From contig OX328123.1 in assembly GCA_946811695.1 (NCBI GenBank), forward strand, positions 122,539,118-122,603,117: a stretch of DNA of 64,000 nt. The letters run 5' to 3'. The notes under the pieces are model-generated. The model did not search any database, was not told where the DNA came from, and was given only the letters and a program-made list of their open reading frames with translations. The position numbers and the translations under genes are program-made. Below, one piece after another: positions 20,290-29,624 of this stretch; positions within the stretch are counted from its first letter, which is position 1, and every line of letters starts with the position of its first letter. Origin of the DNA: Gonocerus acuteangulatus (taxonomy: Eukaryota; Arthropoda; Insecta; Hemiptera; Coreidae).

Positions 20290-22103
20290 CCTTCAATGAT
20301 TATCTTCAAACCCTATCCACACAAGATAATTCCCTCTGGACTGCTACCCGTAAAATCCTAAAATTCCATACCGTTCCTCATCCTCTCCAACGCAGTGATG
20401 GCAGCTGGGCAAGGAGCGATGAAGATAAGGCCGAAGTTTTTGCCGTACATCTCGAATCCATTTTTTCCCCGCACCCAAATAAAAATTCTATCCACGACCA
20501 GCTGGTTCACGATTACCTTGACCACCCTCTTCCCCTCTTCCCTCCTCCAAAAGCTTTTCATCCTGCTGATGTAAAATACATCATTAAGCATCTCCCAAGG
20601 AAATCTCCTGGGTATGACCTTATTACATCCCTCATCCTAAAAAACCTACCCCAGAAAGCCATAATCTTCCTTACCTACATCTTCAATTCAATCCTAAGAA
20701 CTACTCACTTCCCCAAACCATGGAAACACTCAATAATAACTCTTATCCCAAAACCCCAAAAACCTCTAAATACACCATCCTCCTACCGCCCTATAAGCTT
20801 ACTCCCAATCATGTCCAAAATTTTTGAAAAACTTTTACTGAAGAGAATCCTTCCCATCGTTACTTCCTCCAATTCCATTCCTGACCACCAATTCGGTTTC
20901 CGCTCCCAGCACTCCACTATTCAACAATGCTTTAGCGTTGTTGACACAATATCCTACGCGCTTGAATGTAAAAACTACTGCACGAGTGCCTTCCTCGACG
21001 TCGCCCAAGCGTTCGATCGGGTTTGGCACCCGGGGCTGTTATACAAAGTAAAGCGTATTTTACCTCACACATACTACCTCATCCTTCAATCCTACCTCTC
21101 GAATCGTTCCTTTCAAGCAAGGTCTGGTACTACCTTGTCCTCCTCTCGACCCATATCCTCAGGCGTCCCACAAGGCAGCATCCTAGGCCCTGTCCTTTAC
21201 CTCCTGTACACGGCAGACATCCCTATCCACCCGTCTACACACATAACAACCTACGCCGATGATACAGCCATCTTTTCCTCTTCCCCCGATCCCTCTACAG
21301 CGTCCCAGCAATTACAGGAGCACCTTGAGTCTGTCGAGAAATGGTGCAACTTGTGGAAAATTAAAGTGAACCCAGAAAAGTGCTTTCATGTTACATTCAC
21401 TCTTAATAGGAGCGCCTGCCCTCCTGTATTCATTTGCAGCAGTCAACTCCCAGAATCGAATGAGGTACGTTACCTGGGACTCCTACTAGACAGCAGACTC
21501 ACATGGAACCCACACACACGACTGAAAAGACAAGAGCTAAACAGGAGATATGGGCTCTTACGACGACTACTTGGCCCTACGTCAAAGCTTACGACACAAA
21601 ACAAACTCACTATATACAAAACTATAATCAGACCTATCTGGACTTACGGACTTGAATTATGGGGAACAGCAAAACACTCGAACATACAACGAATACAAGC
21701 ATTCCAATCCAAAGTCCTTCGTAGAATAGTCAACGCTCCCTTTTATGTCTCTAACAAAACCCTACACAATGACCTCAACATTCCCTTCGTAAACGACCTC
21801 TCCAAATCCCGATTCTTAACGTTTCATTCCAAATTGTCATCCCACCCAAATCCTAGAGGTCAATCCCTTTCCACTCAGACCCACCCTAAAGACCTTCCCA
21901 GGAGGCTTCAGAGACTTTGGCCCCGTGACCAGCTACCGTAACAGCAGTTAAAAACAGCACAAATTGTTTAGATATATTAGGAAGTGCCGATAATGTTTGG
22001 CTCCTTCCATATACTGTTCATTGACATGTATACTTAGGCCAGCACAATTAATTATTGTACTCATAATTGTACAGATTTTAAATAAACATGAATTATATAA
22101 AAA

Positions 22104-22121
<18 letters not shown>
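20290..22121 (+). mobile_element. Jockey-clade LINE, 5'-truncated, inserted in a (TA)n tract
   Basis: The element starts inside the RT-upstream region immediately after a short (TA)n (20264-20289). It ends with a 3' UTR and poly(A) at about 22099-22121, after which (TA)n resumes. The flanks ...GAGAGCGAACAGACAAATA(TA)n and (TA)nCAAATTTGAACCACCG are contiguous at 61250-61330, so that locus is the unoccupied version of this site. The target duplication is hidden in the dinucleotide repeat. ORF1, endonuclease and promoter are missing. Confidence 0.85.
20292..21941 (+). pseudogene. Jockey reverse transcriptase, 5'-truncated ORF2
   Basis: About 550 codons remain open from FNDYLQTLSTQDNSLW to the stop at 21939-21941. 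RT motifs present are SYRPISLLPIMSKIFEKLLL, FGFRSQHSTIQQ, motif A AFLDVAQAFDRVW, motif B SSGVPQGSILGPVLY, catalytic YADD (codons at 21251-21262), then VNPEKC and VRYLGLLLDSRLTW. The C-terminal region (LWGTAKHSNIQRIQAFQSK) matches the second copy at 40748. No RNase H is present, as expected for Jockey. The upstream ATG at 20118 lies in host repeat sequence and gives a chimeric frame through the (TA)n; it is not a real start. RT looks catalytically complete but the element cannot be autonomous. Confidence 0.85.
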
Positions 22122-22197
<76 letters not shown>

Positions 22198-22198
22198 C
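22122..22198. repeat. (TA)n microsatellite
   Basis: Right-hand part of the (TA)n tract split by the Jockey element; it begins directly after the poly(A). Confidence 0.9.
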
Positions 22199-22337
22199 AA
22201 ATTTGAACCACCGTTATTTTTGGTTTCTAGGGGTTCTGAAACGCAAAATTTTCTAGTCGGCACTTCCGGATTGTTTCATTGTATCAACCTTATAAGCGGG
22301 GTTCCTCCCTATGGGGGAGGGAGGAACCGCGCTAAAA

Positions 22338-22971
22338 CGAAAGCACCACCCTAAACGTAAGACACCACATACAAATAAACCCCTTCCAAAAAAAAAGTGG
22401 TAAATAAAAAAAAAATTATTCTAATGACAGTTCAGATTCTGATACTGATGCGGAAATTTCTTCAGGAGGAAGTGATATTGATTCGCCTGATAAATGTTGT
22501 GAGTTACGTCGATGACCACTAATAATTTGAAAAATATGATTTGTAAAAAGGAAATTTTTTCATTTTTAAAAGTGAAAGTAAAAAGACTATTACATATTTA
22601 GTAAGATATCTGTGGTATTAAATGTCCAATGTTTAAGATCCAATATTTGAAAAAAAACAAACTTTAAGTGACACGTTTACGAGAGAAGATGAAAATTTGT
22701 ATGATATTGATGTTGAAGACATTGTGGCTTAACTTCCATACCCTACTATTGCTAGTGGATCTGCTTGACAGTTAAAACGTTTATCAATTGGACTGGATTT
22801 TTTAGCACATTAAGAATAACATAATATCAATAATAGCTTTCTTATGAACTTACAATTAATTAGAATATTGCTGAATACAATTTTTTTCTCCACTGCTGGG
22901 TTGTTTTAAGGTGGTCAGAGGTACAGCACCCCATGGTCAAAGGTACAACTACATGTTGTACCTTTAAGGCC
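22338..22971 (+). pseudogene. TigB transposase C-terminus and subterminal region
   Basis: Contains an acidic tail (SSDSDTDAEISSGGSDID near 22420-22490), then REDENLYDIDVEDIV and LPYPTIASGSA, the last part of the transposase, broken by stops. It is followed by GGTGGTCAGAGGTACAGCAC and GGTCAAAGGTACAACTACAT, subterminal copies of the TIR core. It matches 30250-30925 and, inverted, 28895-29500. Confidence 0.65.
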
Positions 22972-23617
22972 CCCCCCCCCGAAATTTTGATTTGATGGTA
23001 AAAATTTGTTGTAAAATCCTTAAAAATAAATTAAATAAGCGCACTTAGTTCATAAAACATATGTTATTTTATGTGTAATAGCGTTTTAGTTGCCTAAAAC
23101 TGTTCCAAGTTGTAAATTTTTAGTATTCCATACCCCGGAAATGGTCGCAGCCCCCCCCCCCGAAATGTTCCCAGCCCCTCCCGAAATTATTTTCTATATA
23201 CGCCCATGTCGGCATGGGGGACGAGAGAAATAGAATTATCTCTTCTTCATTACCTACTAAACGAATCGATGTGTATGTTTAGTTAGATGAGTACAAGCGA
23301 GTGTGTGAAAAAGAGAAAGAGGGAGTGTAAGAGAGGATATATGTTGGTGTGCCTGTGGATGACCAGCGAGGTATTCAGTCCTGACCACTGACAAGACAAT
23401 GGCTCTGACGTCACAATGTACCAGCCAATGGGAGAGCTCACTCCAAAAGCCCTTCTCCAGTTATTAGCTGAGCCAGGTTCCGGGGGTGCTAGAATAATGA
23501 CGTGTCTCCCCATTTATCCGTCATCCCGCGACTGGAGAATCCCACACTCCCAGCGAAATATTTGACATTTCACCTTCATTACAATCAAGCCAACTAATAT
23601 TCAATGTATTCAGGGCA
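22972..23617. other. Poly-C bounded repeat and unexplained DNA
   Basis: Begins with GG(C)13 GAAATTTTG and contains a second C-run at about 23150-23162, then CAGCCCCTCCCGAAATTATT and TATATACGCCCATG. The CCCCCGAAAT.TT unit occurs three times within 230 bp, suggesting an eroded element end. 23230-23617 shows nothing recognisable. Confidence 0.4.
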
Positions 23618-24435
23618 GTTATTATTAGAGCCCGGAAGATAGGCATTTATTTTAGGTTAAAATAGGCAGACAAAAAGGCACTTGAAATACTTAAAATAGG
23701 CAGTACTGTAATTAAAATAGGCATTTATAAGGAATGAAGGCAACGAGGAATCTCACTCAGTATTAATGAAAATATGTATTTTAAATTCTTGTTCATTTCT
23801 TTATTACCAATTTGTCACAGAATTAGTGTACTTACTCTTACTTTCCCTTGATACAAGCAACAACAAGAAGCTACTTTAAAGTATCAGCTATCATAGACCT
23901 TCTCAGAAAAAATGTTTTCTATGATGGAAAAACTTCCTCTGCATTATATCATTTCGAAATCCGGAATACCAGGTAATTACGCATTGTCACAGCAAAAGGG
24001 GTGTGAGGAAGGAGACGTACTTCTCTCATCCCATCTCTTTCCTGCTATTCATTATTCTTGTGCATTCCTTCTACTAAGGAAGGTTCTGTTATTTACAGAA
24101 GTTAAAGCCATGGGTTGGGAAAATAAGCTTTCGAATAGACATTTGAGACGGCAATATGTAATTTAATTTGTGCAACCTTTTTTGTCTTCGATGAACGGAA
24201 ATTCATTATGTACTTTTTAAAATGTTTAAATCGCAGAAAAAAATCCGCAACGACCAAAAAAGGCAAAAAAAGGCTTCAAATCTTAAAATAGGCAAAGAAA
24301 GCCAAAATAGGCATAATAAAAATTGTCTCCACACTTACCAAATGCACAAAAAGATATTTATTTCAATCTGATTCTTCAATATATCCATTCAGATAAAAAA
24401 GGCATTTTGCCTAACTTCCGGGCTCTAGTTATTAT
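23618..24435. mobile_element. Non-autonomous hAT element (MITE)
   Basis: An 802-bp element (23626-24427) with TIRs TAGAGCCCGGAAGATAGGCA and (reverse) TAGAGCCCGGAAGTTAGGCA, one mismatch. It is flanked by a perfect 8-bp duplication GTTATTAT (23618-23625 and 24428-24435), the hAT hallmark. AAAATAGGCA subterminal repeats occur near both ends. An 84-codon open frame at 23912-24166 has no hAT motif and is probably chance. Confidence 0.9.
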
Positions 24436-25263
24436 ATTAGAAAAGTTCATAAAGGAGCGCTTTATAAATATTAGTATACTGTATGTTATTTATTTGGTAA
24501 ATGACAAGGATAATCATGAAAATATGCTTCTGGCAGGTTCATGTCAATCTCCAGATCCTTGAGGTCCCAAAGTAGGTTAACTATACGAACGGTTATCCTT
24601 GACGCACTTATCCTTGACATTTTATTTTATTTTTTTTGAAAAATAAAATGTTTGTTGTTGCTTGACATAATGGGCCCATTTTGTGTGTTATAAGCTAGAG
24701 CTTAAATTCAAGGAAGATTAATACAGGCATCAATTATATTATAAATTAGTATTACCTCTGTTCTCCTTGTTTTACAACCACGATGAAGGCTTCAATTTCA
24801 AACCAAAAAGTCTGCAAAAATAAAACCTCTTTTTTTAAAATAAAAATTTAGTATATTAAGATACTTAATGACCGAACCCAGATTATAATCCTGGATTTAT
24901 TGGCATGTATAAAGAAAATAATTCATAAAAAAACTAATAAAAATAATACTTATTTGAGAAATTCTCCAAATCATTTTCCTAAAAAAATACTTCAGTCGGA
25001 AAAAACTTCCGCGTGGGACTTCAGTTGGCGCAATTGCCTACTTCATTATTCAATTCAATTATTTAACTTAAACTAACTTTTTTTTAATACCATGTTTTTG
25101 CGGGTCAAATAAAACACTAATTGTTTATAATAATGATTTGGACTGTGGAACCAAAATAGCCAGTTTTGGTCGGTGCCAGGCTGCAACTGCTGGAGCAGTC
25201 TCATACACCCGCTTTGTTCCACAAGACAAGGTGCTTATAACGGGTGTGGTCGTTAAAGTGATA
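24436..25263. other. Unexplained region
   Basis: No gene, RNA or terminal repeat recognised. Contains short A-rich and T-rich runs only. Confidence 0.45.
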
Positions 25264-25265
25264 TA

Positions 25266-26347
25266 CAGTGAAACCTCTTAATAACGGACACCATTGGGTC
25301 CGTAAAAAATGTCCGTTATTGGGAGGTAAATGAAATCCACCTTTAAAAAGCAGTTCACAACAGTTTCTTACTTCTTTTACAGCTGGCATTATCCACACTA
25401 CCGCGTCCAGTACATTAGTAACATAATCGCTTGAGTCCATTTTCGTAATGGCTTCCCGAAAAAATCGTTTTCCGAAATGTTTTTTTGGAATTTTTAACAA
25501 TGCCGAGATCGAGGGGCTGGCAACAAAATGTCATATTCGGTGGAAAAACTGGATTTATTTATTAGATACATCTGTGTGTGGCTTGTCGCGTTGTCCATAA
25601 GCAAAATTACACGCCGTTTCAATGTCGCATTCTCTGATCGAAAGTTTTTTGCCATTCACTTATTATAGGCGTTGTCATCCATGCTTTTTGTTAGCTTGCC
25701 AAGGTATTCTTGAAGTATTGACGTTAATGTTCTTAAAACAACGTGGTTTTAATGGTTTACTGATTATTAACGGCTGTTCAAAATCGCCTTCCATATTTGC
25801 GCACAACATAACAGTTTCCCCTTTTAGAATCATTGTCTTGTTTGGCAGGACCCGAAATAATAAAGCCGTTTAATCAAAATTAAATATATTTTTAGCCTCA
25901 TAGTCATGGATAATGTAAACCTATTTTTTTTTTTCCAGTCTTGAACTAAATCAACATTAACCACATATCGTTCTAAAAACTACGCGAAGTTTGATGCCCG
26001 CGTTTTGCCGACGACACAAAGCTATAAACTACCATACTCTTTTAAAAATTGTTTAGAGTTACCTGCTGAGAAGTGGTGTAACAAGAACAAGATGTGGTTC
26101 CTGGAACAGTAGGGTAAGGTTTACTCTTGACATTTCCTGTGAATGTTACTAGCAATGCCCGGCAGAATGTGCTTTTTCTTGAGATTCTGAGAATCCAATT
26201 AAACATTTTACCCTGCTGTCCGCTATTGGGAGGTGAAAGCAGCTACGTGGGTCCGATTTAAAGGGGTTTTCGCCGGGACCATGGATATTCTGTCCGTTCA
26301 TAGAGGTGTCCGATATTGGGAGGTGTCCGTTACAGGAGGTTTCACTG
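25266..26347 (-). mobile_element. Tigger-like DNA transposon (third family)
   Basis: TIRs are CAGTGAAACCTCTTAATAAC (25266) and, reversed, CAGTGAAACCTCCTGTAACG (ending 26347). Both sides are flanked by TA (25264-25265, 26348-26349). Subterminal GTCCGTTATTGGGAGGT-type repeats occur at both ends. The CAGTGAAACCTC end is characteristic of Tigger/jerky-like elements. At 1.08 kb it is internally deleted; the coding remnant is on the minus strand. Confidence 0.88.
25330..26030 (-). pseudogene. Tigger transposase remnant (DDE_1 superfamily)
   Basis: Minus-strand fragments in family order: a broken first-Asp block (NFD.TALLFRVLPNKTMILKGE, partly off-frame), then VMLCANMEGDFE, PLIISKPLKPRCFKNIN, and IPWQANKKHGW. 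The third-block-type segment VILLMDNATSHT follows, and the terminal block VLDAVVWIMPAVKEV..C with FKGGF corresponds to the conserved Tigger C-terminal 'DAI..I..AW..V...TI.NCF.KAGF' segment. Several frameshifts are needed, so it is dead. The HTH half is absent. Mechanistically the ancestor cut and pasted DNA at TA sites. Confidence 0.75.
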
Positions 26348-26349
26348 TA

Positions 26350-26984
26350 TTTTGCTGTCCTTTAACAGGTTTTTAATGCACTTATTTTCATCTTGTAGTG
26401 ACCCCGATAATGTGGGTGGTATAGTGAGTTTCTCTACTTTTCTAGTACCTTAATTTTAGGAATTTTAGTAAATAATGGCCTTAAATATGAATAATTAATC
26501 GTTTGAAATTAATGTAGAACTGGGTAAATGTAGAAGGCTTGTTCTGCTAAGGAATTGTTGAAGGAGTAAGAGTTGTCAGGAAACTGGGCCAAACTGGTAA
26601 ATGATATCCAAACTGAGAGGACAGCATCGCCTCAAATTCCATGCCGGGCGCTTCATAACTTTATATTAAACATATATCCCACTTCGCTAAGTTTGATGTG
26701 TGCTAGAATTAATTATGCATCAGTGAATATCTTAGTATGAGCTTTATCTTATAAAATCTCAGGCATTCTAAGGAAGAGCTTTAAATATTGAAGAAAGTGT
26801 TTCAATGGACTTTATAAATCACTCTGTAGAGTATATGCTACTTGTTTTATACACACCAGGCTTTACTTTCCGAGGTCATTGTCACTTCAAATATAGAATC
26901 GGCAGGAAAAAAACCGGACGATTCATATTTTCAAGTCAGGGTTCGTTCATAATAAATTATTAAAACTAAATTTTTCATATTGAA
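26350..26984. other. Unexplained region
   Basis: No recognised gene or repeat boundary. Composition is similar to the rest of the window. Confidence 0.4.
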
Positions 26985-27060
26985 ATGTGTTTTATTTTTT
27001 CCGACGTTTCGGCTTGATATTCAAGCTTTTATATTAAAAATAGATGTGTGTTAGAGCTAG
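26985..27060 (-). repeat. Penelope-type terminal motif fragment
   Basis: The minus strand reads AAAAGCTTGAATATCAAGCC then GAAACGTCGGAAAAAATAAA. The short hairpin followed by GAAACGTC and AATAAA resembles termini of Penelope-like elements, which in many animals derive from hammerhead-ribozyme cores. No adjoining PLE coding sequence. Confidence 0.4.
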
Positions 27061-27114
27061 AGATTAAATTAAAAGTAGATTAATATAGATTAAGGCTTAA
27101 ATCGGTAATAAAAG

Positions 27115-27116
<2 letters not shown>

Positions 27117-27161
<45 letters not shown>
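27117..27161. repeat. (TA)n microsatellite
   Basis: About 22 TA units. A second tract lies at 27645-27697. Confidence 0.95.
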
Positions 27162-27163
<2 letters not shown>

Positions 27164-27324
27164 GAATAATTACGCCATGAAAATAGGCTTACCGATGACA
27201 AAAAGGAGAGCTATGCTTCATTCATTGATGTGAAATAATTTCTGAATCTAGTGAATCACGTCAAATTTGAGGAAATGAATGGGGCTTACCCATTAAGGCA
27301 AGGACAGTGGAAGATTATATGTAT

Positions 27325-27410
27325 GGGGGCGAGGTTAGCTCAGTGGTAGAGCACTGGACTAATAACCTGGAGGACCAGAGCTGAAATCCAGAGCAAACAC
27401 TGATTTTTTC
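27325..27410 (+). mobile_element. SINE family A, best tRNA-like head
   Basis: GGGGGCGAGGTTAGCTCAGT then GGTAGAGCACTGGACTAATA gives a canonical box A and a D-arm (GCTC/GAGC). The anticodon stem and T-arm (CCAGAGCTGAAATCCAGAG) are degenerate, so it is not a functional tRNA. The SINE body seen in other copies is missing; a perfect hairpin and a Penelope-type tail follow instead. Confidence 0.6.
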
Positions 27411-27448
27411 AGCTTGAGTCAGGCGTAGTCCTACGCCTGACTCAAGCT
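27411..27448. repeat. Perfect 18-bp hairpin
   Basis: AGCTTGAGTCAGGCGTAG and its exact reverse complement CTACGCCTGACTCAAGCT are separated by only TC. No mismatch in 18 bp. No T-run follows, so it is unlikely to be a simple terminator. Confidence 0.9.
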
Positions 27449-27469
27449 AGACAACATGACGAGAGGACT

Positions 27470-27600
27470 TCTTGATAAGGAAAGCCCCTGAAGAGGTGCG
27501 AAAAGGCACGAAACATGTCGGGCGAAACATAACAAATAAAGCAGTTAATGTGAACAAAGAGTGTACTGCTTTATCGACCCCCTGCCAGAAAAACAAACAA
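27470..27600 (+). repeat. Penelope-type terminal motif (plus strand)
   Basis: AAAGCCCCTGAAGAGGTGCG then AAAAGGCACGAAACATGTCG and CGAAACATAACAAATAAAGC. The arrangement CTGAAGAG-stem-CGAAAC resembles a degenerate hammerhead core, which Penelope-like element termini are known to carry. No RT adjoining. Confidence 0.4.
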
Positions 27601-27640
27601 GAAAAAGTGGAAAATATATATCGGGTCATCTTTCACAAGA

Positions 27641-27697
<57 letters not shown>

Positions 27698-27700
<3 letters not shown>

Positions 27701-28286
27701 CTAATAAAAATTAAAAAAAAAATTAAAATTTTTTTTTTTAAAGAATGCGACACGTTAGGTCGCTAAAATGTTATAATACAAATAAAAGTAATTATTAATT
27801 ACACGTTGATGCGCCAAAAAGTAATATTTAATTTTAAAAATTATTTATCTCAGGGGTTCGGGGCAAATAAAGTAAAGGAGAACAGAGATAATTCTTTGGT
27901 GGATAAATTTAAATTTAAACAAAAAACTCATCGATAAGTTACATCCACGCAGATAGACAAACAAACATTACCTGATATAAAGCCAGCTTCATACCAAGTG
28001 CATAGTATTGGATCTTCTTTATAACTGTATCATACTGTATATCCATTAAAACTGACTAAGGCTAGGCTTCAACAGAACTGTCCAGGGCTGACTAGGACTG
28101 GCGCTTCTTTAGAACTGAAAAGCCGTATGAGTAGTTCTGCATTGGACGAGAGCTACATTAGGACTGAATCCAACTGGTTCTCGATTCAGACTGACGAAGT
28201 TTCTTGGCGGGAGAGTCCAACCGGTAATCAATGCTACCTGTATAGGCTGCTAGACAATATAATACAATAATATTTGCTTATCCCAG
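27698..28286. other. Unexplained region
   Basis: Nothing recognised. 28030-28230 is GC-richer with repeated GGACTGA/AACTG phrases (for example AGGACTGAATCCAACTGG), possibly an old repeat. Confidence 0.4.
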
Positions 28287-28481
28287 CAATGAATTTAACA
28301 TAATAATGAGTCTTTTGGATACCTTCAGAATTTTCTGTTAATTTTGAATTGAAATTAAGATAAGACAATTTAAATTGTTTTTTATTTTCCTCGAACCCTG
28401 TGTTCGTCTTTACCCGCCTTTTTTTTGCCTTTAACGGTTATTCGAATTTAGAACTTTTAATTTCTAATGTAAAATATCATT

Positions 28482-28561
<80 letters not shown>

Positions 28562-28590
28562 TATATATATATCTATCTATATATATATAT

Positions 28591-28647
<57 letters not shown>

Positions 28648-28840
28648 AATGATATTTTACATTAGAAATTAAAAGTTCTAAATTCGAATAACCGTTAAAG
28701 GCAAAAAAGGCGGGTAAAGACGAACACAGGGTTCGAGGAAAATAAAAAACAGTTTAAATTGTCTTATCTTAATTTCAATTCAAAATTAACAGAAAATTCT
28801 GAAGGTATCCAAAAGACTCATTATTATGTTAAATTCATTG
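28287..28840. repeat. 554-bp palindrome around a (TA)n centre
   Basis: The left arm 28287-28486 (starts CAATGAATTTAACATAATAA) is the near-perfect reverse complement of the right arm 28645-28840 (ends TTATTATGTTAAATTCATTG). Differences are confined to homopolymer length near 28420/28707 and AATTG versus CAGTT. The ~158-bp spacer is (TA)n with CATA/CTATCTA interruptions. The arms encode nothing I recognise. Confidence 0.9.

Positions 28841-28842
<2 letters not shown>

Positions 28843-28872
<30 letters not shown>
28843..28872. repeat. (TA)n microsatellite
   Basis: About 14 TA units between the palindrome and the TigB copy. Confidence 0.9.
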
Positions 28873-28878
<6 letters not shown>

Positions 28879-29624
28879 ACCATGGGGTGTTGTACCTCTG
28901 ACCACCTAAAAACAACCCAGCAGTGCAGAAAAAAAAATTGTATTCAGTAATATTCTAATTAATTTTAAGTTCAATAAGTACAGGACAAGGATGTAAGCAT
29001 AATAAAAAAGCTATTATTGATATTATGTTATGCTTAATGTGCTGAAAAATCCAGTCCTATTGATAAATGTTTTAACTGTAAAGCAGATCCACTAGCAATA
29101 GTAGGGTATGGGAGTTAAGCCACAATGTCTTCAACATCAATATCATACAAATTTTCATCTTCTCTCGTAAACGTGTCACTTAAAGTTTGTTTGTTTTTTT
29201 TTTTTCAAATATTGGATCTTAAACATTGGACATTTAATACCACAGATATCTTACTAAATATGTAATAGTATTTTTACTTTCACTTTTAAAAAGGAAAAAA
29301 TTTCCTTTTTACAAATCATATTTTTCAAATTGTTAGTGGTCATCGACGTAACTCACAACATTTATCAGACGCATCAACGTCACTTCCTCCTGAAGAAATT
29401 TCAGTGTCAGTATCAGAATCTGAACTGTCATTAGAATAATTTTCTTTTTATTTGCCACCTTTTTTTTTTTTTTGGAAGGGATTTATTTAGATGTGGTGTC
29501 TTACGTTTAGGGTGGTGCTTTCGTCTTTTTTGTTTTTTTTTTCCACCTTCAATAATTAGCTTTTCACGAATATCTGTCAGGGTACGAGGCCGTTCCCTAT
29601 TTGACATTTTCCTTGCATGAGCTT
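28872..29624 (-). mobile_element. TigB copy 2, 3' half, inverted
   Basis: Minus-strand copy of the TigB transposase C-terminus and subterminal region: SSDSDTDTEISSGGSDVD, then FTREDENLYDIDVEDIV, ending with GGTGGTCAGAGGTACAACAC near 28900. Upstream coding includes ARKMSN and LTDIREKLIIEG. It stops at a 9-bp direct duplication CATGAGCTT (29616-29624, 29625-29633), where a plus-strand TigB copy begins. Confidence 0.7.

Larger units (their letters stand above)
15567..22337 (-). mobile_element. Composite HINE/Helentron-like repeat block
   Basis: In minus orientation the outer 5' end is TTTTAGCGCGGTTCCTCCCT (from 22337) and the outer 3' end is GGAACCGCGCTAAGATGATG followed by hairpin GCAGTTCCTGC and GAGACGGAC, then a T-run (15567). 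The 12-bp subterminal inverted motif, the 3' hairpin, the dinucleotide-repeat core and insertion between homopolymer A/T bases match the published anatomy of HINE/DINE-type Helentron derivatives. The block contains at least two further family ends (16451 and 18327), so it is a composite or tandem insertion, enlarged by a SINE, tandem arrays and a Jockey element. No RepHel protein is encoded. Confidence 0.55.
14834..22971 (+). mobile_element. Tigger-like transposon TigB copy 1, split by a HINE-like composite
   Basis: The left TIR starts at 14834 (GGGGAAGGTGTTGTACCTCT) right after TA. A second copy shows the matching right TIR at 31027-31056 (GGTCAAAGGTACAACACCTT then CCC). The left half (14834-15566) ends in an A-rich stretch of coding sequence. 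The right half resumes at 22338 (CGAAAGCACCACCCTAAACG), exactly where the uninterrupted copy at 30250 continues after its A-run. The 6.77-kb segment between them is therefore an insertion. GGTCAAAGGTACAAC motifs in both orientations recur near the ends. The extreme right end is replaced after 22971 by a poly-C sequence. Confidence 0.75.

Noticed and set aside
20118..20291. N-terminal ~57 residues fused to the Jockey RT
   Set aside because: This part comes from HINE-like repeat plus (TA)n. The fusion is accidental read-through of a 5'-truncated insertion.
15567..22337. Canonical Helitron (A^T insertion, 5' TC, 3' CTRR)
   Set aside because: One end does show a hairpin plus CTAA, but the following base is A in all four copies instead of T, and no 5' TC at an A border is seen. 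The Helentron/HINE layout fits better.
27325..27400. tRNA gene
   Set aside because: Only the D-arm is sound. The anticodon stem and T-arm are degenerate and related SINE copies exist.
26985..27530. Active hammerhead ribozymes
   Set aside because: Cores deviate from CUGAUGA...GAAA at several positions, so only PLE-end similarity is claimed.
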